Positions 1 to 8,529 of a stretch of 64,000 nucleotides of DNA are shown piece by piece. The stretch spans positions 38,132 through 102,131 of the forward strand of contig JANQTJ010000020.1 of assembly GCA_030731745.1 (NCBI GenBank), given 5' to 3'. The translations under genes were made by a program, and so were the position numbers. The notes below the pieces were generated by a model that saw only the letters and a list, made by a program, of their open reading frames with translations, was not told the DNA's origin and ran no database searches. The DNA comes from Flaviramulus sp. GTDB taxonomy: Bacteria; Bacteroidota; Bacteroidia; Flavobacteriales; Flavobacteriaceae. Position 1 is the first letter of the stretch. Every line of letters begins with the position of its first letter.

Positions 1-2
1 AA

Positions 3-803
3 GCTATAAAAGCTGAGAAAAAAGCGATTGATAATTTTTTAGAAAAAAATTATGTTTGTGGAATTATTTCGGACAATAGATTGGGTGTAAGGAGTAAAAA
101 AGTGCCTTCTGTTTTTATAACTCATCAGTTGAATGTTTTGAGTGGAAATACGACTTGGTTAAGTACAAAAATACATCAGAAAATTATTAAAAAATTTGAT
201 GTTTGTTGGGTACCAGATACTGATAGCGCAATTAACTTAAGTGGAAAACTTGGACATGTAAAATCTTTTGATATCCCTACCATATATATAGGTCCCTTGA
301 GTAGATTAACAAAACATCATTGTGAGATTAAAAATGATATTTTAATATTAATTTCTGGACCTGAGCCACAAAGAACACTTTTAGAAGAAAAACTATTATT
401 TGAATTTAAGCGGTACAAAGGAAACATTGTTTTTGTAAAAGGTATTATGGAACAACAACAAACCATGAAAATAGTTGGAAATATGGTTATTTACAATTTT
501 ATGACTTCTGATTTACTTGAAAGAACTATTAATGAAAGTGCTTTAGTAATTTCCAGATCTGGTTATACTACAGTTATGGATTTGGCTAAACTTAACAAAA
601 AGGCTTTTTTTATACCTACTCCCGGACAATTTGAGCAAGAATATTTAGCAAAACGATTAACAGAAATAGGACTTGTAGCTAGTTGTAAACAAAATGATTT
701 TAATTTGAATGAATTGAATAAAGTAGCTGTTTATTCTGGATTAAATACGATTAATTTTGAAGTAAATTATAAAAATTTATTTAGCCTTTTCCAACGTAAA
801 TGA
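3..803 (+). CDS. MurG-like glycosyltransferase, 5' end missing
   Basis: The frame is open from base 3 without a stop, so the gene begins outside the window; the internal TTG at 81 is not a believable start. The visible 266 residues look like the C-terminal part of a GT-B fold glycosyltransferase (GT28/MurG-like). An early SDNR segment and a THQ segment suit the inter-lobe region. A late SRSGYTTVMDLA segment followed by FIPTPGQFEQEYLA resembles the UDP-sugar-binding end of MurG. This is probably a cytoplasmic enzyme using a nucleotide-sugar donor; the acceptor is unknown. Its last 27 bases overlap the 3' end of the opposing histidine kinase gene. Confidence 0.7.
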   Translation, partial: AIKAEKKAIDNFLEKNYVCGIISDNRLGVRSKKVPSVFITHQLNVLSGNTTWLSTKIHQKIIKKFDVCWVPDTDSAINLSGKLGHVKSFDIPTIYIGPLSRLTKHHCEIKNDILILISGPEPQRTLLEEKLLFEFKRYKGNIVFVKGIMEQQQTMKIVGNMVIYNFMTSDLLERTINESALVISRSGYTTVMDLAKLNKKAFFIPTPGQFEQEYLAKRLTEIGLVASCKQNDFNLNELNKVAVYSGLNTINFEVNYKNLFSLFQRK

Positions 804-1820
804 AAATTCACTACCAACATTAAATTCACTTTCTACATATATTTTTTCGTTATGTGCCTCTATTATATGTTTCACTATTGATAAGCCTAATCCAGAGCCT
901 CCTTCTTTTCTAGACCCACTTTTATCTACTCTATAAAAACGCTCAAATAACCTTGGCAAGTGCATTTTTTCAATACCTTCACCATTATCAGTTACTCGAA
1001 CTATTACTTTATTTTTGATAAGGTTTTCTATACTAACTTCTGTGGTCCCTTTCTCTCTTCCGTATTTAACAGAATTAACAACCAAATTTGATAAAACTTG
1101 CTGAATACGCTCTTTATCTGCCTTTACCATTACTGGTTTTTCGTAATTCATATCAAATGTTAAAGTAATATTCTTTTTGGAAGCTTTCATTTCAAACATT
1201 TCAAAAACATTCTCGACTAATTCAACAATATTAAATTCTTCCAAATTGAGACTTAAATCTCCAACTTCTAATTTGGTTATCATATCTAAATCCATTATAA
1301 TGTAACCCAACCTTTCTACACCTTTATTAGCTCTTTCTAAATATTTTTTTCTTAAAACTTTATCTTCCATTGCTCCGTCTAACAAAGTTAAAATATATCC
1401 TTGTATTGTAAATAATGGCGTTTTAAGTTCATGAGATACATTACCTAAAAATTCTTTTCGGTATTCTTCTCTAACCTTAAGAGTTTCTATTTCTATTTTT
1501 TTATCTCTTGCAAATTTATCTATCTCTTGGGTAAGAGTTTGCATATCTGTAGTAATAGGACCTTTTGTTAAGCTTACTGATTCTAAAAGTGTTAGATCAT
1601 CATAAATCTTTTTAACACGTTTATATATAAAACGCTCAACCCTGTACTGAATAATAAAAAAGGAAAACACATATACACTAACAAATAATGCTATTATATG
1701 CCAAAACTTAAGTTCATATAAAAAGTATAAAAAAACACTCATTAAGAGTGTTATATACATTGTTATATAAAGTGAAGTTTTTATTGCAAAACGATATGAT
1801 TTTTTAAATTTTGCTTGCAT
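777..1820 (-). CDS. PhoR-like sensor histidine kinase
   Basis: 347 residues. Two hydrophobic segments at about 14-35 and 39-58, with almost no periplasmic loop between them, anchor the protein. A linker leads to a HisKA domain with the phospho-acceptor H130 in NVSHELKTP. The HATPase domain carries an N box near 245 (NLVVNSVKYG), DNGEGI near 278 and GSGLGLSIVK near 310. It presumably phosphorylates the response regulator encoded immediately upstream, whose stop overlaps this start by one base, so the two are translationally coupled. Without a periplasmic sensor the stimulus may come through the membrane or a partner. It resembles PhoR, but no pst/phoU genes are next to it. Confidence 0.9.
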   Translation of the reverse strand: MQAKFKKSYRFAIKTSLYITMYITLLMSVFLYFLYELKFWHIIALFVSVYVFSFFIIQYRVERFIYKRVKKIYDDLTLLESVSLTKGPITTDMQTLTQEIDKFARDKKIEIETLKVREEYRKEFLGNVSHELKTPLFTIQGYILTLLDGAMEDKVLRKKYLERANKGVERLGYIIMDLDMITKLEVGDLSLNLEEFNIVELVENVFEMFEMKASKKNITLTFDMNYEKPVMVKADKERIQQVLSNLVVNSVKYGREKGTTEVSIENLIKNKVIVRVTDNGEGIEKMHLPRLFERFYRVDKSGSRKEGGSGLGLSIVKHIIEAHNEKIYVESEFNVGSEFSFTLEKAK

Positions 1821-2500
1821 TAATCAACAAACTTATAACCAACTCCTTTAATAGTTTTAAAACTTTTATCACCCAATTTTTCACGCAGTTTTCGAATATG
1901 AACATCTATAGTTCTACCCCCTACAACAACTTCATTACCCCAAACTGTATCCAAAATTTCGTCTCTTTTGAAAACTTTACCTGGTTTTGAGGCTAGTAAA
2001 GATAATAATTCAAATTCTTTTCTAGGTAAAATAATTTCTTTCCCTTTTGAAGTAATTTTATATTCATCTCTATTGATAACTAGAGTGCCAATTTTTAAAG
2101 TATCTGAAACCTCTTCTTCCTTAAATCGCCTAAGTAAGGCCTTTACTTTACTTACTAAAACCTTAGGTTTTATTGGCTTTGTAATATAATCATCTGCACC
2201 TGCATCAAACCCTGCAACTTGAGAATAATCTTCACCTCTTGCTGTTAAAAAAGTGACAATAGTGTTTTTTAAATCTGGATTTTTTCTAATTAATTCACAA
2301 GCTTCAATACCATCCATTTCTGGCATCATAACATCTAAAATGATGAGGTGCGGAAGTTCATTTTTTGCTTTTTTAACACCTTCAATTCCGTTTTCAGCAG
2401 TTATAACCTGATAACCTTCACTTGATAAATTATAACCAACTATCTCTAGAATATCTGGCTCATCATCAACTAATAATATTTTAATATCCTTTTTTTTCAT
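1820..2500 (-). CDS. OmpR/PhoB-family response regulator
   Basis: 226 residues. Receiver domain 1-120 with the acidic pair VDDE at 11-14, phospho-acceptor D56 in LIILDVMMPEMDG and the conserved lysine in YITKPIKP. A winged-helix DNA-binding domain follows, ending in the typical DVHIRKLREKLG ... TIKGVGYKF motif. It is the first gene of a two-gene operon with the histidine kinase at 777-1820. A 16-base perfect palindrome and a -7-like box lie just upstream and may be its own operator and promoter. Confidence 0.93.
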   Translation of the reverse strand: MKKKDIKILLVDDEPDILEIVGYNLSSEGYQVITAENGIEGVKKAKNELPHLIILDVMMPEMDGIEACELIRKNPDLKNTIVTFLTARGEDYSQVAGFDAGADDYITKPIKPKVLVSKVKALLRRFKEEEVSDTLKIGTLVINRDEYKITSKGKEIILPRKEFELLSLLASKPGKVFKRDEILDTVWGNEVVVGGRTIDVHIRKLREKLGDKSFKTIKGVGYKFVD

Positions 2501-2526
2501 TATTTCGATTACCTAGTTTGTTTTAG

Positions 2527-2534
2527 TAAAGATA
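2527..2534 (-). promoter_or_regulatory. -7 box of the response regulator gene
   Basis: On the minus strand this reads TATCTTTA, one base away from the Bacteroidota -7 consensus TAnnTTTG, 27 bases before the ATG at 2500. No clear -33 TTG is seen; the position it would occupy falls at the edge of the palindrome at 2542-2557. Confidence 0.4.
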
Positions 2535-2541
2535 AAACTAA

Positions 2542-2557
2542 TAACATAATTATGTTA
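2542..2557. promoter_or_regulatory. 16-bp perfect palindrome, candidate operator
   Basis: TAACATAATTATGTTA is a perfect inverted repeat without spacer. It sits between the two-component operon (minus strand) and the small T9SS gene (plus strand), immediately upstream of the -7 box of the former. A dimeric regulator could bind here. AT-rich palindromes also occur by chance in such a genome. Confidence 0.35.
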
Positions 2558-2643
2558 AAGTTATAAAATTAATAACATTAAGGTAACAAACAGTACACAA
2601 GAATTTAACGTTTCGATGTATCACTTAAATCTTTAACAATTTT

Positions 2644-2659
2644 TTGGCACCACTTTTGC
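2644..2659 (+). promoter_or_regulatory. Sigma-54 (-24/-12) promoter
   Basis: TTGGCAC, five bases, then TTGC matches the RpoN consensus YTGGCACrNNNTTGCW at both invariant blocks with exact spacing. Transcription would start near 2670, giving a leader of about 27 bases before the ATG at 2697. No second site of this quality was noticed between other genes here. The enhancer-binding activator and its site were not identified. Confidence 0.72.
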
Positions 2660-2696
2660 GATAAATAGTTAAATTTATAACACCAAATCAAAGTTT

Positions 2697-3038
2697 ATGA
2701 AAAAATATTACTTTTTATTCTTTTTTATAATAATCGCATTTTTTACAACCCAAAATGGTGTTGCTCAAAATAATGCAGATGCTAATTTAATCAATAAAAA
2801 TATTGAAGGCTTATCTATTTATCCCAATCCAGTTAGTAGTGGTAAAACATTCATAAATATTAGCTCTAGATTTAATTTAAATAAGAAAGTTGAATTTTAT
2901 AATGTTTTAGGAAAACTCATTTTTTCGATAAACTTATCAGACAAAGAACTTAATATTTCAAATTTGAGTAAAGGAGTGTATATTTTAAAAATTACTGAAA
3001 ATAATATAACCGAAACTAGAAAATTAGTAATTAAATAA
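2697..3038 (+). CDS. Minimal T9SS sorting-domain secreted protein
   Basis: 113 residues: a signal peptide (1-24, MKKYYFLFFF... ending near VAQ), about 15 linker residues, then a complete type IX secretion C-terminal domain from SIYPNPV (near 42) to the end (GVYILKI, TRKLVIK). There is essentially no passenger domain, so the mature product after T9SS processing would be very small or the domain itself is the product. It is expressed from a sigma-54-type promoter and followed by a clean terminator, so it is a monocistronic unit. Its function is unknown. Confidence 0.85.
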   Translation: MKKYYFLFFFIIIAFFTTQNGVAQNNADANLINKNIEGLSIYPNPVSSGKTFINISSRFNLNKKVEFYNVLGKLIFSINLSDKELNISNLSKGVYILKITENNITETRKLVIK

Positions 3039-3061
3039 TTTAAATTACAAATCATAAATTT

Positions 3062-3087
3062 AAAGCGTTACATTTTGGTAACGCTTT
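3062..3087 (+). terminator. Rho-independent terminator of the T9SS mini-gene
   Basis: Ten-base arms AAAGCGTTAC and GTAACGCTTT around a 6-base loop, followed by a T-rich stretch. Confidence 0.85.
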
Positions 3088-3167
3088 TTTATTTTATCTA
3101 CTTTTGTCTTTTGTTCTTGATTCATAAATTGTAAAACAATTTTAACTTCGGACTGACAAATCATTTA

Positions 3168-4148
3168 ATGATAGATATTACTTCCATTTTTAATATTAAA
3201 AACCAAACTGAATTTGAAAATTTAGCATTAAAAATTTTTAATTTTCAGTTTGAAAACAATCCTATTTACAGATCTTTTTGTGATTTATTAAACAGGCATC
3301 CAAGTGATGTAAAATGCATTGAAAACATTCCTTTTTTACCTATACAATTTTTTAAAACTCACGAAGTTTTAAGTTCAAAAAAACCAATTATAACCACTTT
3401 TACAAGTTCAGGAACTTCAGGAATGTTAACCAGTAAGCATCATATTGTAGATTTAAATATTTATATAAAAAGTTTTACAAAAGGGTTTCAACAATTTTAT
3501 GGTAATATTGAAGATTATGTAATTTTAGGTCTACTGCCATCTTATTTAGAACGAGAAGGTTCTTCTCTAATTTATATGGTAAATTCAATGATTAAAACTA
3601 CAAAACACTCTGAGAGCGGTTTTTATTTGGATAACATTCTAGAATTAAAAAACACATTAATTAAACTAGATTCTGAAGGTAAAAAAATATTACTAATTGG
3701 GGTTTCATTTGCGCTGTTAGATTTAATTGAAACTCATCAATTCAACTTAAAAAATACAATCGTTATGGAAACTGGTGGTATGAAAGGAAGAAGAAAAGAA
3801 TTGATTAGAAAAGAATTGCATGAAAAACTAAAAAGCGGCTTTGGAATTGACACTATACACAGCGAATATGGTATGACCGAACTTTTAAGTCAGGCATATT
3901 CTAAAGGAAATGGCATTTATAAAACGCCCAACTGGATGCGTGCTTTAACTCGTGATACTGAGGATGCTTTAACTTTAAACTCCCCTGAGAAAGCTGGAGG
4001 TATTAATATTATAGATTTAGCAAACATTAATTCCTGCTCTTTTATTGCGACACAAGATTTAGGCAGAGTATATAAAAACGCCTCTTTTGAAATAATTGGG
4101 CGTTTTGATAATTCGGATATCCGTGGATGTAATTTGATGGTACTATAA
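3168..4148 (+). CDS. LuxE/PaaK-like acyl-activating transferase
   Basis: 326 residues, related to the acyl-protein synthetase LuxE and the adenylate-forming family. The phosphate-binding motif TSSGTSG is near residue 84. Conserved ETGGMKGR and HSEYGMTELLSQAY segments follow, the latter matching the ATP/AMP-contacting region of the superfamily. It is shorter than full-length AMP ligases, as LuxE proteins are. In Flavobacteriia such genes are not linked to luminescence; activation of a carboxylate in surface-polymer or aldehyde metabolism is more likely, but the substrate is not shown by the context. It stands alone between two terminators. Confidence 0.8.
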   Translation: MIDITSIFNIKNQTEFENLALKIFNFQFENNPIYRSFCDLLNRHPSDVKCIENIPFLPIQFFKTHEVLSSKKPIITTFTSSGTSGMLTSKHHIVDLNIYIKSFTKGFQQFYGNIEDYVILGLLPSYLEREGSSLIYMVNSMIKTTKHSESGFYLDNILELKNTLIKLDSEGKKILLIGVSFALLDLIETHQFNLKNTIVMETGGMKGRRKELIRKELHEKLKSGFGIDTIHSEYGMTELLSQAYSKGNGIYKTPNWMRALTRDTEDALTLNSPEKAGGINIIDLANINSCSFIATQDLGRVYKNASFEIIGRFDNSDIRGCNLMVL

Positions 4149-4165
4149 AAAAAATGAATTTTTTG

Positions 4166-4184
4166 TAAGACTTTGAAAGTCTTA
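4166..4184. repeat. 19-bp near-perfect palindrome
   Basis: Arms TAAGACTTT and AAAGTCTTA around a single G. It is not followed by a T run on either strand, so it is unlikely to be a terminator. It lies between the acyl-transferase stop and the real terminator at 4248. Confidence 0.5.
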
Positions 4185-4247
4185 TCGACTTAAACCAAAA
4201 CTAAGAAATAGAAAGGTTAATTTTAGTAGGTTAGTTAGTTATTTTAT

Positions 4248-4273
4248 AAAGCCTGAACTCTCACTCAGGCTTT
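4248..4273. terminator. Bidirectional terminator between acyl transferase and tyrS
   Basis: Nine-base arms AAAGCCTGA and TCAGGCTTT with an 8-base loop. The plus strand continues into ATTTTTTAT, the stronger direction; the minus strand has TATAAAAT. Confidence 0.8.
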
Positions 4274-4278
4274 ATTTT

Positions 4279-5583
4279 TTATACAATTTGCAAAACGAAA
4301 TAATTCTTTTTACCTCTTTGAAGTAAAACAAACTTATTGTTTATTAAATCTTTTGAAGTAATTTTATAATCCTCGTTTACTTTTTCTTTATTTACAGAAA
4401 TTGAATTTTCTTTTAGTGCCCTACGTGCTTCTCCGTTGGATTTTAAAAATCCACCTTTTTCTGCCAAAGCAGCAATAATATCTATTCCATTATTAATTTC
4501 AGATTGCGATAATTGGGTTTGTGGCACACCATCAAAAACATCTAAAAAAGTTTGTTCATTTAGTTTTCTTAAGTCTTCACTTGTAGAATTACCAAAAAGA
4601 ATTTCACTTGCTTTTATGGCATTATCTAAATCTTCTTTAGAATGAACCATAGTTGTAATTTCTTCTGCTAAACGTTTTTGTAAAACTCTAAAATGTGGCG
4701 CTTCGTTATGTTCTTTAATTAATGCATTTATATCTTCTTCACTCAAAAAGGTAAAGATTTTAATATATTTCTCTGCATCTTCATCACTTGAATTTAACCA
4801 ATATTGATAAAATTTATAAGGAGAGGTTCTGTTAGCATCTAACCAAACATTTCCGCCTTCAGATTTTCCAAATTTAGAACCATCAGATTTTGTAATTAAT
4901 GGACACGTAATTGCAAACCCTTTTCCACTATCTATTCTTCTAATTAATTCAGTTCCTGTAGTGATATTTCCCCATTGGTCACTTCCTCCCATTTGGATAC
5001 TACAATTTTTTTCTTTGTATAAATGAAGAAAATCATACCCTTGAACTAATTGATAGGTAAATTCTGTAAAGCTCATTCCTTCGGACGAATCAGAAGAAAT
5101 TCTATTTTTAACAGAATCTTTAGCCATCATATAATTTACAGTGATGTGTTTACCAACATCGCGTATAAATTCAAGGAATGAAAAATCTTTCATCCAATCG
5201 TAATTATTAACTAAAATAGCTGCATTTTTTGCATCACTTTCAAAATCCAAAAAATGTTCTAATTGATTTTTTATAGCATCTTGATTGTGACGAAGCGTTT
5301 TTTCGTCTAATAAGTTACGCTCACTCGATTTTCCAGATGGATCGCCTATCATTCCAGTAGCTCCACCAATTAACGCAACTGGTCTGTGCCCACAACGTTG
5401 GTAATGAGCTAGTAACATAATAGGTACCAAGTTTCCAATGTGCAAAGAATCTGCCGTTGGATCAAAACCTACATAAGCACTGCGCATGCTTTTCATTAGG
5501 TGTTCTTCTGCTCCTGGCATAACGGTATGTATCATACCTCTCCAAGTTAATTCTTCAACAAAATTCTTTATCATTTTCTTCAT
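4279..5583 (-). CDS. tyrS: Tyrosyl-tRNA synthetase
   Basis: 434 residues, class I aminoacyl-tRNA synthetase that charges tRNA-Tyr. The HIGH-type signature is seen in [12 protein letters not shown] (about 41-52), the tyrosine pocket in [10 protein letters not shown], and the KMSKS-type loop in KFGKSEGG. An S4-like RNA-binding domain forms the C-terminus from about 370. The length fits the bacterial TyrRS with S4 domain. MKKMIKN is accepted as the start because a good -7 box lies 14-23 bases upstream. Confidence 0.98.
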   Translation of the reverse strand: MKKMIKNFVEELTWRGMIHTVMPGAEEHLMKSMRSAYVGFDPTADSLHIGNLVPIMLLAHYQRCGHRPVALIGGATGMIGDPSGKSSERNLLDEKTLRHNQDAIKNQLEHFLDFESDAKNAAILVNNYDWMKDFSFLEFIRDVGKHITVNYMMAKDSVKNRISSDSSEGMSFTEFTYQLVQGYDFLHLYKEKNCSIQMGGSDQWGNITTGTELIRRIDSGKGFAITCPLITKSDGSKFGKSEGGNVWLDANRTSPYKFYQYWLNSSDEDAEKYIKIFTFLSEEDINALIKEHNEAPHFRVLQKRLAEEITTMVHSKEDLDNAIKASEILFGNSTSEDLRKLNEQTFLDVFDGVPQTQLSQSEINNGIDIIAALAEKGGFLKSNGEARRALKENSISVNKEKVNEDYKITSKDLINNKFVLLQRGKKNYFVLQIV

Positions 5584-5596
5584 TTTTAAAAACTAT

Positions 5597-5606
5597 GGCA
5601 AATATA
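5597..5606 (-). promoter_or_regulatory. -7 box of tyrS
   Basis: The minus strand reads TATATTTGCC, an exact TAnnTTTG match ending about 15 bases before the tyrS ATG. No convincing -33 TTG is present. Confidence 0.5.
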
Positions 5607-5659
5607 AAAATACACTTATAATTACTCATGTATTCTGAATAATTCTTTACATTAGTTGC

Positions 5660-6658
5660 ATGATTTTAGTTACAGGAGGAACCGGTTTAGTTGGCGCTCA
5701 TTTACTTTATGCGCTAGCTAGTAGTAGCGGAAAAAAAGTAAGAGCTATTTTTAGAAATGAGCAAAAACTTAAGAATGTAAAAATTGTATTTTCTTATTAT
5801 ACTGAAAATTATGATGACATTTATAACTTAATTGACTGGTTTGAAGCTGATATTACAGATATTCCTTCTTTATTAGAAGCCTTTAAAGGCGTTACACATG
5901 TTTATCATTGTGCTGCTTTTGTTTCTTTTGAGCCAGATAAGTATCAACTTTTGAGAAAAACAAATATTGAAGGCACTTCCAATATTGTAAATATTTCTAT
6001 TTCGAATCATATTGAAAAGCTTTGTTATGTTAGTTCAATTGCAACGTTGGGACATGACAATAAAATTATTACTGAAGATACCAATTGGAACCCTGAAGCA
6101 GATAACAGTGTTTATGCTATTACTAAATATGGTGCAGAAATGGAAGTTTGGCGAGGTTCTCAAGAAGGCTTAAATGCTGTAATTGTTAATCCTGGAGTTA
6201 TTTTAGGAGCAGGTATTTGGCGTTACGGAACAGGTGTTTTATTTAAAAAAGCTCATAAAGGTTTTAAATATTTTACCTCTGGAACAGTAGGTTTGGTTGC
6301 TGTTGAAGATGTTACCAATTTAATGATAAAACTTATGGAAAGTAATGTTATTAATGAGCGTTTTATTATTGTTTCTGAAAACTGGAGTTATAAAAAATTT
6401 TTGAAAGCGTTATCTAAAGCTGTGAATTCTAAACCTCCTCAAAAAATGGCTAGTAGTTTTATATTAAATTTAGGCTGGAAACTTGATTGGCTAATCCATA
6501 AATTAACTGGTAAAAGAAGGCAATTAACTAAACAGATTGTTCACTCGCTTTCATCTGAAACTTTTTATAGTAGTGAAAAAATCAAACAAACTTTAAACTA
6601 CAATTTCAAATCTGTACAAGAAAGCATTACTTCTATTGGGATTCATTATCAGAAATAG
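5660..6658 (+). CDS. NAD-dependent epimerase/dehydratase (extended SDR)
   Basis: 332 residues. The N-terminal Rossmann motif TGGTGLVGAHL (5-15) binds NAD(P). The catalytic YxxxK is found in YAITKYGAE, with the upstream serine in CYVSSIATLG. The protein resembles the dihydroflavonol-4-reductase-like / 3-beta-HSD-like extended SDR group; the substrate cannot be deduced. The last 26 bases overlap the 3' end of the opposing DUF4296 gene. Confidence 0.88.
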   Translation: MILVTGGTGLVGAHLLYALASSSGKKVRAIFRNEQKLKNVKIVFSYYTENYDDIYNLIDWFEADITDIPSLLEAFKGVTHVYHCAAFVSFEPDKYQLLRKTNIEGTSNIVNISISNHIEKLCYVSSIATLGHDNKIITEDTNWNPEADNSVYAITKYGAEMEVWRGSQEGLNAVIVNPGVILGAGIWRYGTGVLFKKAHKGFKYFTSGTVGLVAVEDVTNLMIKLMESNVINERFIIVSENWSYKKFLKALSKAVNSKPPQKMASSFILNLGWKLDWLIHKLTGKRRQLTKQIVHSLSSETFYSSEKIKQTLNYNFKSVQESITSIGIHYQK

Positions 6659-7181
6659 GTTCCACTAAAAACCCTTTTTGTAGTTTACTTTTTTCTGAGT
6701 TTTTTAACAAAGAATCCTTATTAAAAACGGCCCTTATATTTATTTTATTTTTTAATAAAGTAGAATCATTATTAGCGAATACAGCTTTAAGTGAATCTTC
6801 TTCTCTTTTAGTTTTTTCTTTCCACTCTTCAGCTTCTAAATCTTTGTATTTAGTTTGAAGAAGTTCTAAACTATCCGTTACTTGATTATAAATCTCTTCA
6901 TAATCTTTTACATAATATGCATAATATTCATTACTTAAAGCAAATTGTAAACTATCAATTTGATGTTTATTGTAAACGTAATTTTCAATATCTACACCAC
7001 TATCTACCATCAACTTTTTATTTATAGAACTTGCTGAAGAAATAAGTTTTGCATCAATTATAATATTAACCATTTGTTCCTTAGAAATTAAATTCTTTGG
7101 TTTTTTTGGTCCATTAAATTTATTACAAGCTATGAAAGCTAATAGAGGTATTAAATATGTTATAAATCTTTTAAAAATCAT
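6633..7181 (-). CDS. DUF4296 lipoprotein
   Basis: 182 residues. An N-terminal hydrophobic segment ends in a lipobox-like LLAFIAC (cysteine near 19), so this is probably a lipoprotein. The region 38-110 (MVNIIIDAKLISS ... QFALSNEYYAYYVKDYEEIY) fits DUF4296, a Bacteroidota-specific family. The C-terminal half is charged and likely coiled coil. Its start overlaps the dihydroorotase stop by four bases (ATGA type), so it is cotranslated with pyrC, an arrangement common in Flavobacteriia. The molecular function is unknown. Confidence 0.85.
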   Translation of the reverse strand: MIFKRFITYLIPLLAFIACNKFNGPKKPKNLISKEQMVNIIIDAKLISSASSINKKLMVDSGVDIENYVYNKHQIDSLQFALSNEYYAYYVKDYEEIYNQVTDSLELLQTKYKDLEAEEWKEKTKREEDSLKAVFANNDSTLLKNKINIRAVFNKDSLLKNSEKSKLQKGFLVEPISDNESQ

Positions 7182-8524
7182 CTATTAAAAGTTAATCGTT
7201 TAGCTGATTTTACATTATTAAACTTGGCATTTTGATACACTAAATTACCATTTAAAAATGTATGCGTAATTCTAGATTTAAAAGTTGTTCCTTCAAATGG
7301 CGACCATCCGCATTTGTATAAAATATTATCTTTATTAACCGTCCATGGGTTATTTAAATCCACTAAAACTAAATCGGCGAAATATCCTTCTTTAATGTAG
7401 CCTCTTTTTTCTATTTGAAATAAAATCGCAGGATTGTGACACATTTTTTCAACAATCTTCTCTATAGATATTATACCTTTATGATACATTTCTAACATTG
7501 CTGGTAAAGCGTGTTGAACCAATGGTCCACCTGATGGTGCACTAGTATAAACGTTATTCTTTTCGTCAATAGTATGTGGTGCATGGTCTGTAGCTATAAC
7601 ATCAATTCTATCATCCAATAAAGCTTCCCATAATTGAAGCCTATCGCTTTCTGTTTTTACAGCAGGATTCCATTTAATGAGCGATCCCTTTTTATCATAA
7701 TCTTTATCATTAAACCACAAATGATGAATACAAACTTCTGATGTGATTTTCTTATCCTTTAAAGGAATTTTGTTAGTAAATAAATCTGTTTCTTTACCTG
7801 TTGATAGATGAAATACGTGTAAACGTGCGCCTGTTTTTTTAGCCAATTCAATAGCTTTTGATGACGATAAATAACAAGCCTCCTCACTTCTTATGATTGG
7901 ATGATATTTCATTGGAATATCATCTCCAAACTTATCTATATATTCTTTTAAATTACTTTTTATGGTAGTTTCATCTTCACAATGCACAGAAATAACCATA
8001 TTGGTACTTGCAAATATTTTTTCTAATATTTTTGGATTATCAACCAACATATCTCCAGTAGATGAGCCTAAAAATATTTTTAACCCTGCAACAGTTTTAG
8101 TATCAACTTTTAAAATTTCATCCAAATTATCGTTAGTTCCACCAAACATAAATGAGTAGTTAGCATAAGATGATTTTGCAGCAATTTCAAATTTTTCTTC
8201 TAACTTCTTAACTGTTGTGGTTTGAGGATTGGTATTTGGCATTTCGATAAAACTAGTAATACCTCCCGCTATAGCTGCTTTACTTTCGGTTTCAATATTT
8301 GCTTTATGAGTTAATCCTGGCTCTCTAAAATGCACTTGATCATCAATAACTCCTGGTATGATATATTTTCCTTCAGCATCAACAACTATTACATCTGATG
8401 ATTTTGCGCTGATAGAATCACTAATCTGCCTTATAAATTCTCCTTCAATTAAAATATCACCACTAAAAATAGCCCCCTCGTTTACTATTTTAGCATTCTT
8501 TATAAGTATTGTTTTTAATTTCAT
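7178..8524 (-). CDS. pyrC: Dihydroorotase (class I-like), QxH metal motif
   Basis: 448 residues, cyclic amidohydrolase family; would close carbamoyl-aspartate to dihydroorotate in pyrimidine synthesis. Seen: the metal-site region GVIDDQVHFREPG (58-70), LKIFLGSSTG for the bridging-lysine region, VHCEDE, HVFHLST and ATDHAPHT. The usual HxH of the first motif is QxH here (Q63, H65); this variant is, as far as I know, common in Bacteroidota enzymes annotated as dihydroorotase. It lies between the DPM1-like gene (5-base gap) and the DUF4296 gene (overlap) in one operon. Confidence 0.9.
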   Translation of the reverse strand: MKLKTILIKNAKIVNEGAIFSGDILIEGEFIRQISDSISAKSSDVIVVDAEGKYIIPGVIDDQVHFREPGLTHKANIETESKAAIAGGITSFIEMPNTNPQTTTVKKLEEKFEIAAKSSYANYSFMFGGTNDNLDEILKVDTKTVAGLKIFLGSSTGDMLVDNPKILEKIFASTNMVISVHCEDETTIKSNLKEYIDKFGDDIPMKYHPIIRSEEACYLSSSKAIELAKKTGARLHVFHLSTGKETDLFTNKIPLKDKKITSEVCIHHLWFNDKDYDKKGSLIKWNPAVKTESDRLQLWEALLDDRIDVIATDHAPHTIDEKNNVYTSAPSGGPLVQHALPAMLEMYHKGIISIEKIVEKMCHNPAILFQIEKRGYIKEGYFADLVLVDLNNPWTVNKDNILYKCGWSPFEGTTFKSRITHTFLNGNLVYQNAKFNNVKSAKRLTFNR

Positions 8525-8529
8525 TTTTT

